Shown here: positions 15,791 through 27,400 of the stretch, in pieces
Numbering within the stretch: position 1 is the stretch's first letter
Layout: every line of letters begins with the position of its first letter
DNA from: Cynocephalus volans
Taxonomy: Eukaryota > Chordata > Mammalia > Dermoptera > Cynocephalidae
DNA length: 64,000 nucleotides
NCBI RefSeq assembly: GCF_027409185.1
Contig: NC_084465.1
Location: 27,383,864 to 27,447,863, forward strand
Direction: 5' to 3'
Made by a program: the position numbers and the translations under genes
Notes under the pieces: model-generated
Told to the model about the DNA's origin: nothing
The model's database searches: none
The model's input: the letters and a program-made list of their open reading frames with translations, nothing else

Positions 15791-18340
15791 TCACATGAAG
15801 TTCTGTAAAGCCTTAGTGTATTATCATGTTCTTAAATTAATTAAATGGCTTTAAACCTGGAAAAGGCATTGCATAAATTAAATGCACGTAAAATGTCTCC
15901 AGTTTTTATATCATTAGCCACCTCTTTCACCCTATGCCCCCTCCTCAGAATCTCCCCGCCTCCTACTCCATGGCTTAAATGACTCTGGAAATTTTTTGTC
16001 CCTGGCTTGGGTGCCAGTGAGACTCTATGCTTGGGTGAGGTTCTTTTTGGTATAAACCCCTCAGGGGCATCTGCCCCATCTTAGCTGGGGCTGGATTGCC
16101 CCCAGCTTGGGCCCATTGCCCTTCCCTTTAATGTGGAGTGGAATTGGGTGGGAGGGGACTGTCTGGGAAGATGTCAGAACAGTGCTAGGAGATGCCGAAA
16201 ATGTGGCCACCTAGCCTGCACACTGGGAGTAAGAGGAACTGGGATGCCTTGTACCCACACCAGCTAGACTCCCGTCAGAACCATTTGCAGAAGTGGGCAC
16301 CTCAGCAGACTCCTGCAGACAGCTGAGGCCAACATGTTCCACTCAGGCCAGCCTAACACATGGTCCATGTGCCCTGCTCAGGGATAGGCACCTTAAAGTG
16401 CCTGGTCCTGAGGTTCTTGCCCAGGGCAAGAGATGAGCCGACTCAGGCAATCTGGTGAAAACCAATGGCCTTGCAATTTCTGTACCCTTAACTGGATCTC
16501 TCCTGCAGTGTCCACCAGGAATCTTGTCTGTGTGCAAGCATCTGTGTGGGATGTGCATGTGTGTGCATGCACGTGGGAACGCCAGTCCTTCAGAACTGGC
16601 TGACAAGTCTCCCATCCAGCCCTTCTAGATCAAGAGCCAAGGAAAATCAAGATATAGCCTGGTCAGCTTAGGATATGGCTTTGCTTTTATTAACCCAAAA
16701 GAGAAGACTGTGAGGCCTTGAGGAAGGCCAGGGGCTGGCCAATGCTGCAGACCATCCAGTTTGGGTGACAAGTGTAGCCAAGGCCCTGCAAGAGCCAGCT
16801 CACAATGGGGGACCGGTTGGCCTGGTGGATTGGCCACTACACTTAGACTTCTGTAAGTGCAGAGAAAGGAAAAGGATAGAAAGAGAAGGAGCCAGCATGG
16901 GATCACCAAGAAAAAGTCGTATCAAACCCCTTATTTCCTTTTAAACATTTTTGGCAGTGCCAGTAAGATGGTTTATCAAAGCAATATCCTGAGGCAGAGA
17001 CTGTCTGGATTTCAGGGAGGCATTTGACACATTTGTTGAACAATCAATATTGTTTGATTGGACAACAGTAGGCAGATGAAGGAGTGGCTGAAGAATGGTG
17101 CCCAAAGGTGAGCCAGGAATGAGGTCTTGAGTGGAGTGCCACAGATCTCTGTCGCTGGCTTGTCTAATGCCCTCTATCCTACAACGAGGGTGGGCATGGG
17201 CAGGGAAGAGGAGTCTCCCTATGCAGATTGTTTTCTCGTGTTAATATGTTCTTAGAGGAATAAGATCATTTTTATCATTCAGCTTGGGTTGAGCCAATAA
17301 GCCCCAATAGTCAGTGAGGCCTAGAGCTTTAACCAGTTCCCTTGCTTGAAGAGGAAAGCAGCCAAAAAAAGGAGAAAAGGGGTGTGTAGAAGGCATAAAT
17401 CAGTGACCACTAAAGCTCCTCTTGATGTATATTTGTGCTGACAGTGAGCGAGATAGGGGAAGCATTTTACTTTTGTGCCCACCTGGACTAGAGAGAAAAG
17501 GGGAGCACCGGAGCCTCTCCTCTGACTGTTTGCTCTGGGACCACATCAGGGGCCAGGGTGGGAGAATAGCCAGGAGCAGGCGACAACCACAGTGGACAGG
17601 CCTCGGGGATGTGCAGGACCAAGCAGAGACAGAGACCCTGCACCACCCCACCCCCGCTGCCCCCAAGCACACAAGCTTTCCTTGTATCTGGCTCTTCCCT
17701 CCTACCTTGGAGGATTTGTGCACTGTATGTTTAAGAGGCAGCCAGAGCCAGGAGGTGAAGCCACCTCACTGGTGAGATTCCACAAAGGTCTGGCCAAGCT
17801 GGAACAACAGGACACACCCGAAAGATGAAATTCAGAGTGAACACAAGGCCTAAACTTGTCCCCAATCCACAGGAGCACTTTCGTGACCCCGTGTGTGAAA
17901 AAGATTCCATTTATTGATTGTAGGTTCACTGGGAGTCCACAATGTGCACGGCTGCCAAAAAACCCAGTGCAGGCTCAGACCCAGTGACAGTGGCCACAAC
18001 AAGGGAGAAGGTGTTCTCACCCTTGTTTTGCTCAGGCCCCTCTGCAGGAGAGCTCCTAGTCTGGCTCTGCAGTGTCCAGGCACCCAAGGGCCTCCAGGCC
18101 CGGGCCCTGCTCACGCTTAGCCTGAAGACAAGGACGTCCATGGGGAGAGGACAGTCTCTGGACAGTGGCTGGTGATGGGGAAGCGGGATGAGGTAAACTG
18201 AGGGAGGCTCCAGGGGAGAATGGGAGTCAGTGGAAGAAGATGCTGGGAAGGGAGGTTTGGTCTCACAGCAAAGGAGAATTTTCTATCTGTTGGAGCTATC
18301 TAGAGATGGACCTGGTGGCTTCAGGAGGGAGTAGGGGGCA
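15790..18340. other. Intergenic stretch, unassigned
   Basis: No exon, RNA gene or clear repeat recognised. Short open frames on both strands lack conserved motifs or convincing splice signals. Confidence 0.4.
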
Positions 18341-18344
18341 TCCT

Positions 18345-18560
18345 GATTATAACAGCAAGTATACATTTCCTGAGTAATATGTGCTGGGCCCTGGGCTGGT
18401 AGCTTCATAGGAGATTTCTTATACAATCCTTCCAACAAACTTGTGATGTGGGGCCATTGTTAGCCCCATTTTGCAGATAAGGGAATAGGGTCAGAGGACC
18501 ACGTCCCAAGGTCACATGGCCAGTAAGTGATGGAATGCAGCTGCCACCCTGGGCAGTCTG
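18345..18560 (+). repeat. MIR SINE
   Basis: Well-preserved MIR: CTGGGCCCTGGGCTGG, CCCCATTTTGCAGATAAGGG, then CAAGGTCACATGGCCAGTAA in the family order. Confidence 0.8.
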
Positions 18561-18639
18561 GCTCTGCAGCCCCCATTATTACTCACTGTGGTATTCTCCC
18601 TCCTTGGTTCTGAAGGATCAGAGCACAGGCTGGAGAATG

Positions 18640-18790
18640 ATTGTCAGAGATTCATTCACATATTCAAGCAACAAAACCCATAAGTATCTGCTATAATGCT
18701 CCAGGCACAGTGCTCGGAGCTTGGATAGAATGAATGAGGCACACATCCTGGTCTCAAGGAGCATATAAGCCCAACCCAGCAATGTACTCA
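18640..18790 (-). repeat. L2 3'-end fragment, inverted
   Basis: CTCCAGGCACAGTGCTCGG followed by CTGGTCTCAAGGAGCATA is the antisense of the L2 3' terminus. Confidence 0.6.
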
Positions 18791-19289
18791 TTTAGAACTC
18801 TGCGTCTAGCTTCTCTTTCTGCAGCTGGGTCTCCTTTGAGCCTGTCCCAGACCCCAGATACTGGGGGACACTGCTGTCGTAAACCATGTTGGTGGTCTTT
18901 TGGAAGCTTGAGGGAGGAGGGACTGGAAGACCTAGGGTGTATACCAATCTATGTGACAGAAACTTGGCATGGGCCTTGACCTTTTTGAGGATGGAGGATC
19001 GGAAATCAGGAGACCTGGGTTCCGTATAAATTTATCAGGAGACAGTAAGCACTTCTATGGACCTCAGTTTCCCTGTTGGCAGATTTCTGAGGATCCTTCC
19101 AAAGTCCAAAATTCTGGTTAATTTTAGAATATACTTGCCTCTCTTATAGTATCTAGGAATCTTCAAAATGGTGATGGTGGGCAAGTTCCTGTCATGAGGG
19201 GGCTGGAAAACCTGTAACTGTTGGCTGATTCCTGCTGAGGAGGTGCTTGAGACAGGAGAGAGCTCTGTGTTCAGTTTTGCTTCAGGTTT

Positions 19290-20740
19290 CATTGATTTTC
19301 CCTATTCTTTATTCATTTCCAATTGCATTTTGTTTTCTGCTCTCATCTTTAGTATCTTCTTTCTATTTATTTTGGGTTTAATTTGCTCTTCTTTTTTAGC
19401 TTCTTAAAGTGAAAGTTTAAATTTTAGACATTTCTTCTTTTCTAATATAAATATTTAAAGCTATGAATTTCTCTCTAAGCATTGCTTTAGCTGCATTCCT
19501 CAATTTTGATACATTGTTTTTATTGTCATTCAGCTCAAATTCTTTCAAATTTCCCTTATAGTTTCTCTTTTGACCTATGTGGTATTTGGATGTATATTGC
19601 TTATTCCTAAGTGTTTGGGGATATTTCACATATCTTTTTGTTACTGATCTATAGTCAAGTTCACTGATCCTTTCTTTTTCTGTCCAATCTGCTGTTAAGC
19701 CATCTAGGAAATTCTTCATTGCATGTATTGTGTTTTTCAGTTTCAGAATTTCCATTTGGTTCTTTTTTATTCTTCCCATTTCTCTGTTGAGATCTGTTAA
19801 CCCATTTTTTCCTTTCAGTCCTTGAACATATTTATAATAGGTGTTTAATGTCCTTTCCACTAATGCCAACTTCTAGGTTTTCTCAAGGTATGTTTCTATT
19901 GAAGACTTTTTCTTTTGGCCATGGGTCCACTTTCCAGTGTGTTCTTAATTTTTTTCCCTTTCACTTGCCTTCTAATTTTTTATTATGTGTTAGACATTAT
20001 AGATAGTTCACGTTAGAGATTGGATTCTGTTATCTTCCATCGAGGAGTGTTAATTTTCATTCTAACAGGCAGTTAAATTACTAATTGATCACTTTGAACT
20101 TGTTGAGGCTTGATTTTATCCTTTGCTAGTACGAGTCAGCTTTGGTTTTGCCCTTAGTGTTAGGGTATATCTTTCATACTGGAACACAAACTTTAGCTCT
20201 ACAGTATGGCATTTTGGGAGTTTTAAATGGAAAGCCTGAGGTGTTTACCCAGACCTCCTAAGTTGGTGGGATTCAAACTCAAACTCTTTCTATACTGTGG
20301 TGAGTTAGCAGTTAAAATCTTTGGTCATCTCTTTCAGATCTCCAGCTGTTGCCTTTTGCTGTCAGACTACAATTTAAGGAAAATTTATATGCAGATTTGA
20401 AGACTTCCCCTTCTGTGGCTCCCTTCATTCTAGGAAATTCACCTTAAATTTTCAGCTGCTTTGGAGTCCCAAACTCGGTCCTCTGACTCTTCAAGCTAAT
20501 GAAAGCTGGGGCTTTCTGCAGGAGTTCTAGTTGTCCCACACCATTTATACTGGGGAGTGCACACAGGAAAAGATCCATTTAAATGTAGATGGTTTCTTTC
20601 ATGCCAGAGTTGAGTCTTTCAGTTTCTACCTGCTTTTGGATTCTTTAGGTGCTTTCAAATAGTTGTTTTTCATATTTTGTCCAGTGTATAATTTGTTAAC
20701 TTTGGGAGGATTCATCTGATAAACTACTCTGCCATTACTG
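19290..20740 (-). repeat. Old L1/HAL1-like element, inverted, with ORF1-like and ORF2-like remnants
   Basis: A 150-codon minus-strand open frame (19869-19417) holds two L1-like blocks. The first, near MEILKLKNTIHAMKNFLDGL, has ORF1 coiled-coil character. The second, near AAKAMLREKFIALNIYIRKE, resembles the ORF2 linker. They are close together in the expected order, implying deletion of the material between. The sequence rightward to 20.7 kb is T-rich and L1-like, but I cannot name the subfamily. Confidence 0.55.
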
Positions 20741-21540
20741 GAATATCCTTTTACTTTTAACTTAGCAATATTTAAAGTGTGCCACTTTTAACTCATCTAT
20801 ATATTTAAATCTACTGAGGTGGGGAAGAAGATATGTTCATAAAGTCTAAAGTGTAGTGTTGGGTGCAAAAGCAGGTGAAGCTCAGAGCAGAGCAGGCATC
20901 CCTGAGGTAGGCTTCACACAAGAGGTCTTTGTGAGGTGGGCTGTGAGGGCTGGACAGGACCTGGATGAACAGACAGGAGGAAGACTGTGGTAACTTGGGC
21001 ACTGTTGAGCTAAGGGTAGGGGTAGGCATGAACATAATGTGAGGACAGTGAGCAGACTAACCTCAACCTGGCTAGAGGCCTGAGTAGGAAAGGTACATTC
21101 TCTGGGTAAATGCAGCAGGAAAAAATGGAGGCAGCCTGGCTAAGGGATGCCCTAGATGTCCAGGCACTGTCAAGTTGCCTCTGCCCTGTTCCATGAAGGC
21201 TGTTTTCTAAGGTACTTCCAGGGCACTTCCCATTCCTGACCCCTTCCTGCAGCCTGAGGCTGATTCCCAGCCTCCTGGAGGAGATTTAGCTAGGCACCTT
21301 CCACAAAGGGGCAGCTGAGGTGCAGAAACTTTTAGGGATATAGGAGTGCCAGAGGCCAAAAGAAGATAGTTGCCCTCTAAAGCTCCAGTCAAAGAACAAG
21401 AAGGTGGAAGTGTCTTCACTGAATATGGGTCAGCCCACTTCTGTTCATCCCAGCAGCCAGCATTACAGATCCAGATTCTTTGAGCCCAATCTTTTATCCT
21501 CTGAAGAATACAATCGGCTTTGGGACCACAAAAGGTTTAG
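20740..21540. other. OPN1SW upstream flank, unassigned
   Basis: Unique-looking DNA with no repeat or gene recognised. Confidence 0.35.
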
Positions 21541-21554
21541 GTGGGGGCTTAGGG

Positions 21555-21714
21555 GTCTCTAATCCCAAACTTTGTCCTTGGGAGGCTTAGGATCAGTACT
21601 GATCATTCACAGAGCCCAAGTGTCTTTAGAGAGGTTGTGGGGTGGTGGGGGTGGTGGGGGGAGTGGTGGAAAGGTAATCTATAAGAGGAATCAGAGGGGG
21701 TGGGGGAGTACCCC
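21555..21714 (+). promoter_or_regulatory. OPN1SW: Proximal OPN1SW promoter
   Basis: A CRX/OTX-type site, TAATCC (21560-21565), lies about 150 bases upstream of the start codon, with a weaker TAATCT at 21675-21680. CRX drives photoreceptor genes in mammals. A TATA-like TATAAG (21680-21685) lies only 30 bases before the ATG, so the 5' leader should be only a few bases long. A G-rich GGTGGTGGGG tract fills 21634-21668. Function is inferred from position and known cone-promoter logic. Confidence 0.6.
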
Positions 21715-23890
21715 ATGAGCAAGATGTCAGAGGAAGAGGAGTTTTATCTGTTCAAGAACACCTCTTTGGTGAAGCCGTGGGATGGACCTCAGTACCACAT
21801 TGCCCCTGTGTGGGCCTTCCACCTCCAGGCAGCCTTCATGGGCTTTGTCTTCTTTGCAGGGACGCCACTCAATGCTTCGGTACTGGTGGCTACGCTGCGC
21901 TACAGAAAGTTGCGGCAGCCACTCAACTACATTCTGGTCAATGTATCTTTGGGGGGCTTCCTCTACTGCGTCTTCTCTGTCTTCATTGTTTTCGTCAACA
22001 GCTGTAAGGGATACTTTTTCTTTGGCCGGCATCTTTGTGCTTTGGAGGCCTTCCTGGGCTCTGCAGCAGGTACTGAAAGGGAATGATGGGGGGAGGTAAA
22101 GGACTCTACTCTAGGATTGGAACCAGGAACCAGGCTTTTGGGTTGGTGGGGGCCCCTAAAGAGGAATCTGGGCAAAAGGAGTTTGGTGCCCATTTGAATA
22201 CTGGGGTACCAAGCAACCCAGACTAGAAGTTTGGCCAAAATAGGATTAAGTCTTAAACTCCACTCCAAACATCAGTCCAACCCTGTCTGTCTCTGTGCTT
22301 GTTCCACTCCATCTGTATTCCACTCTGCCAGCCAGGCGGGGTGGGGCTCTGTCTACCCCATTACTCTCACATTTCACTACAGGTCTGGTGACAGGCTGGT
22401 CACTGGCCTTCCTGGCCTTTGAGCGCTACCTTGTCATCTGTAAGCCCTTCGGCAACTTCCGCTTCAGCTCCAAGCATGCACTGATAGTGGTCTTGGCTAC
22501 CTGGACCATTGGTGTTGGCGTCTCCATCCCACCCTTCTTCGGCTGGAGCCGGTGAGAGCAGGGGAGTGGTGCCGACTTAGCTAGTTCAGGTGGACGTGGG
22601 TAGAAAGTGAGCATGGGTGTAACCTTTCAGGTCTTTGACCTCTGCTTTTTAAGGAGTTGGTGGAGTAGGTGAGGTGAAAGGGCTCTGGGAGACAAGTGCT
22701 AATGTTTACTAGGCAATTGGAATTGCTGTAGCCTCTGCTGGTGAGGACCGAATATCCCCCTGCTCAAAGCCTTTTGGCTTTCCCTGGGTTCTAAGCGGAG
22801 AACACAGTCCAGGAGTCTCAGCTCCCATTCCACTAATTCTTGCGCAGAGCCCAGAGTGAGCAGGTGGTTGTTCCTTGGGTGAGTGCTTGATCCTTTGCAG
22901 GTTCATCCCTGAAGGCCTGCAGTGTTCCTGTGGCCCTGACTGGTACACCGTGGGCAGCAAATATCGCAGCGAGTACTATACCTGGTTCCTCTTCATCTTC
23001 TGCTTCATCATACCTCTCTCTCTCATCTGCTTCTCCTACTCCCAGCTGCTGGGGGCCCTCAGAGCTGTGAGTAGCTTTTGAGAGGGTCAGGGAGAAGTGG
23101 GTCAGGGGGCTCCAGGTGAGTGCTCTAGGACATAAGACACCTAGAAATGTGCATAGCCAGATGGAGGGGGTACCTAAAAGAGGTGAAGGAAGTGGGGGTA
23201 GGAGGAATAATGAAACAGAATAAAGAATAAGGTAGAGTCATCCCTACTCAAATAGGTGTCAAGAGTCCATGTGATCCCTTCCAATGTCACAGACCAGAGC
23301 GACCTCCACCCTACCTTCCTCAAGGAAGGAGAGCCAAAGGAACTAGCCCAGAAGCTGGGACAGAAGAGAGGCGATCGTGGAGCCCCCCTACCCCAGGGCC
23401 CAGATCTGGGAGGTAAGGGCCAGAAGAGGAATGTGGTGCTCTCTGTGCTCTGCCCCAGGTTGCAGCTCAGCAGCAAGAGTCAGCCACAACCCAGAAGGCC
23501 GAGCGGGAGGTGACGCGCATGGTGGTGGTGATGGTGGGATCCTTTTGTGTCTGTTACGTGCCCTATGCTGCCCTGGCCATGTACATGGTCAACAACCGTA
23601 ACCATGGGCTGGACTTACGGCTTGTCACCATTCCTGCCTTCTTCTCCAAGAGTGCTTGTGTCTACAATCCCATCATCTACTGCTTCATGAATAAGCAGGT
23701 AAAGCTCTCTATTCTATCTTCCCTGTACTTGTCTGCTGAGGGGGCTACTTCCGATTGTCTTTCCCTCCAGTTCCGAGCTTGCATCATGGAGATGGTGTGT
23801 AGAAAACCCATGACAGATGAATCTGAAATATCCAGCTCCCAGAAAACAGAAGTTTCTAATGTCTCTTCTAGCCAAGTTGGCCCCAACTAA
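21715..23890 (+). CDS. OPN1SW: Short-wave-sensitive cone opsin (SWS1, S-opsin)
   Basis: Retinal-binding G-protein-coupled receptor of S-cones; it activates cone transducin on light absorption. Five exons: 21715-22069, 22383-22551, 22901-23066, 23459-23698 and 23771-23890, all with GT/AG borders. They join into 349 codons plus TAA; human has 348, and one extra Glu sits near the N terminus. The start aligns with human (MSKMSEEE); the upstream in-frame ATG at 21700 is not used in the family. Visible landmarks: N-glycosylation sequon NTS at 15-17, seven hydrophobic helices, counterion Glu (rhodopsin 113) in CALEAF, disulfide cysteines 110 and 187, ERY at the end of helix 3, Schiff-base Lys in [16 protein letters not shown] in helix 7, and a Ser/Thr-rich tail ending VGPN. 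Tuning residues (rhodopsin numbering): F46, F49, T52, Y86, S90, I93, A114, S118. There is no frameshift, stop or splice loss, so it is predicted functional. Confidence 0.98.
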
Positions 23891-24193
23891 GGCCCCCACA
23901 CTGGCCTGATAGCAGCAACTAGAATTTTACATTTAAGTAAGTTTCTACTTTCTCTGTCAAAAACCAAATAACTAACAACACAAAAAATATGGGAAGGGGA
24001 GTGATGGCAGTTTGGGGAGTCAATTCTTCGTGTTCTTACTATTCTCTTCCTGCCTACAAAGCTACTACTGTTCTCAACTGGGTCTACTTCAAACCACCCA
24101 AAGGCCATCAATCATCAGTTTCTACTCCTAAGTGGCACCACTCACAGCACTTGGAGAACTGATTTCTACACGAGGCAACTATAAAGGAGTATG

Positions 24194-24284
24194 AGTCTGG
24201 CCAGTTAGCTCACTTGGGAGAGCGTGGTGCTGATTATACCAAGGTCAAGGGTTCACCCGTATGGGACAACCGCCGGAAAAAAAA
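24194..24284 (+). mobile_element. tRNA-Ile-derived SINE, monomer
   Basis: GTCTGGCCAGTTAGCTCAC head, GTGGTGCTGATTATACCAAG core and a short A tail. It lies about 300 bases after the OPN1SW stop and may fall inside that gene's 3' UTR. Confidence 0.85.
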
Positions 24285-24764
24285 GATGGCTGATTTTTCA
24301 GTGTATGGATAACTACTTCCCTTTTCAGTAACTTTTTTTTTTCCCTACTGGGGATCTGCTCTGATATATATTCTGAAGAAAAATTAGAAGAAACTTAAGA
24401 AAACACCTTAGAAATGGGAGACATAAAGAAAAAACAAAAAAACCTTTAGTGGGTCCCAAATAAGAGTTGGAAAGCACTTTTTTATGTGATCTCCGACAAT
24501 AATTGCTATAGCTTTGGAAGGGACAGCCATGTCCACAAGCCCTGGAGCCAGCACGAATTATTCCAGAAGCCCCTTTCCCCCCTCTTCTATTTGGATAAAC
24601 CTATATATCTTAAGCTTGTGTATTTATTAAAGTTTAATTCCTTTGATGCTCTCAAAATGAACTTGCATATTTTATCACCACTTATAAACTATACCAAAAT
24701 GTTCAGAAAATTGTTTTACCTTATACTCTATACTCTCCCTCCACCCCCAGAAGAGACTTCTTGA

Positions 24765-24770
24765 AATAAA
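24765..24770 (+). terminator. OPN1SW: Candidate OPN1SW poly(A) signal (AATAAA)
   Basis: First clear plus-strand AATAAA downstream of the OPN1SW stop, 875 bases away. S-opsin 3' UTRs are usually short, so a nearer non-canonical signal could be used instead. Confidence 0.35.
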
Positions 24771-25084
24771 AATCAAGATAAATATTGTGTGTACATCTAG
24801 GAATGGCTTGTGTTTGATATCAGATAATTACATAATGAGCAGCTGGGTTCCTCTCCAGTTGTAAGGCCTAAGGGGAAGCAGAGATGGTTGCAGCTGTAGT
24901 GAGAAAGATGCTAGAAGATTTCAGAAGTAGGAGGAAAGGAGTAACCAGCCTGGGAGAGGCAGTACTTTCTTGCATTGGGAAAGGGTATCGTAAACCTTCT
25001 AGGAGAGTTTCCTGTGACATTTTAGAGCACCAATAATTCTAAGTTAGAGCTCCATCTCTTAGAGAATGAAGGACATACATACCC

Positions 25085-27400
25085 CACAATGAATGTAAAC
25101 AGTTTTATTTAGAAACAGATTGGTACCTGTTTGCATTATAGAATATAAAACTTGGTTTACACTCTATAAAAAATAAACAATATCCAAATTCAAGAGAGCT
25201 AGCATTCACAGAACACACAATGTGGGTGTGTAGCTACTGTTCACCAGTCTCAGGCTTGATTTAAACCAAAACAATTATCCAAGGGTATCATTAGAGGTTA
25301 GAGTACAATATTTGCTGCTGAGTCCCCAGCATCCAGAAGTTGCTGTTTTAGCAGATTAAGGTTTGCTTTCTAAGTGCATGATTTTAACATAAGGCCTGGG
25401 TTCTCTGCACCTAGTGAGCACTGAGGCTCTCTTTCCACACAGTTCATGATGTGTCCTCTCTAACTAAGCCAGGGTTGGTAGCATTATTAATGACCTCTGG
25501 TCTTCTTACAATAAAATTTGGGAATCTGGAGGGCAGAGAATTTCCATTACCCTATACTGGGGTTAAACTTGAAAAGAGTGAATCTACTATCAAGAGCTCA
25601 ATGCAAAGGCTGGGGTGAAGTTACATGATGCCTGGCTTTTTACCATTCCAAGTAGCCCACCTCAACATGATCACAGAAGACCAAAAGATATACCTAGGTT
25701 CAGATTATAATAATTACCCAGCACCACCTGAATGTATTAACCAGAAAGATGCAGGAAATAATAAAGGTTATGTATACATATATTTATCTTAGTAACCTGA
25801 GGGCTACAACTTGGAATATAATAACTTCTTGAAAGAGGTCCATCTGTAAGAAAGGGACCAAAAAGGACAGAGATCGTGTTACATAAAACAGGGGTCAAGT
25901 GGAGCTTGGGAACAGAGGGTGGTTTCTTTAGCTTTTTCTACAACATCCTTCTCTCTGAAAAGGACTGGCAACCTGTTGATCCATGATGTACTTTTCTTTT
26001 GGCAGCAGGGAGAAGGGGAGATGAGGGAATGAAGTGTGGTGGGTTGAAGGCAGGAAGGGTGAGCAATGGTCCTCAAACCAAAGAGCCCTCTCTGTAGGTC
26101 CTCTCATCTTTGAGTCTGATCTCAAGCTCTCCATCAGACACGAAAAGAAGCCTGGTAGTAAGTGGTTTGCGTTCTGAGGTATGAGGATCCCTGGTAAATT
26201 CAGCAGCATGTGGTTTTTGGAAAGAACACTGCAGCCAAGCTAGATAACTAATACTGCTAAATAACTACTGTTCAAAAGAGAGAGGGAAGAAAAAAAAATC
26301 CCCACTATATTGGGAGGTTCTAAGCTTTCACATAAGGTGGTCCAAATAATCTTCTCTTTATTTTATATTAGGGTTTCTTAAGAGAATTCCCTTTCAGTGA
26401 TCATTCCTCTTACTTAAAGGCACTTTCAATGACATGATTGGAAAAGAATGAATTTTAACTGCAGTGAAACCAAGATTAATTCCTCAGCACACCTGGGGAA
26501 GAGGAGCCGGATGGGGCACTTACAGTGATTTCAACAGGCAGATAATTATGTCGTGAGCATTTCAACAGATGCACACCCAGAAAAAAACTGTATGCCTTGA
26601 AAGCACTCACATTTTTCCTTTAGCTTTCCAGCTATTTCTATCTATAGCTCTGTAAAGAAATCACATTCACTACATGATTTTTAAGACTCTGGCCCTAACT
26701 CTTCCCACCACAGCTGTGCTTGACAAAATTAGCAAACAGCTAGTCCTACAGGGGGAAAAAAAAAAGAATAAAATCAAGTTGAGCCAAGCTTTCTTACAGC
26801 ATAGAGATCTGTCCTTGCCCAGATAATGGCAGGATCAGCTGCTGGATCCACAGCAACTGAATGGAAATGTGTCCCCTACTATTTGTTAAATGTCAGACTT
26901 TTCGATAGGTAAGAGTAAGTGTTATCTCTCTAATCTAAATTGTGGGGTATATTTTTTTCCTTTTCTCTCTCCTGCACATTTCTTATTGATCTCAGGCTTA
27001 AAAAATTAGTTAAGTGAGAATTATAAAAATTATATAAGGGGTTGAGAAAGAGTAAAGGGCTAATGTTTGCCTACAAGTGTGACTTGAGGATCTTGATCCT
27101 TCATATCATACTCCCAGCCAGAGAACAAATACAAAAATAAACACATCATGTTATACATAATACAAAGTGTAACTCTACAAACACAAGTGTACTAGTTAGA
27201 GTTGTTCCTCAGAAGCACGGTTTCCCTCCAGTCCCTCAGAGAGGAGGAGGAGGAAGAGGGACGGGATTGTTTTCATTACGCCTTTTCACGTCTTAAAAAG
27301 TTTGTAAGAACAGTCTCAGTAGCGCAAACAATTTAGTGTGAAACCAGAGGCTGTAAAAATAAATTACTTTTGAGTAAATGCAGGTTCCTCTGTCTGCAGC
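25085..27400 (-). other. CALU: CALU 3' UTR
   Basis: Continuous with the last coding exon and free of recognisable young repeats. It ends at an AATAAA signal on the minus strand (plus-strand TTTATT at 25104-25109), giving a UTR of about 2.3 kb. That size fits the long CALU transcripts known in mammals. Confidence 0.8.
25104..25109 (-). terminator. CALU: CALU poly(A) signal
   Basis: AATAAA on the minus strand. Cleavage is expected 10-25 bases further left. Confidence 0.75.

Noticed and set aside
21700-21714. Upstream in-frame ATG before the OPN1SW start
   Set aside because: It lies 15 bases before the ATG that aligns with other mammals, overlaps the expected transcription start and adds a segment absent from the family.
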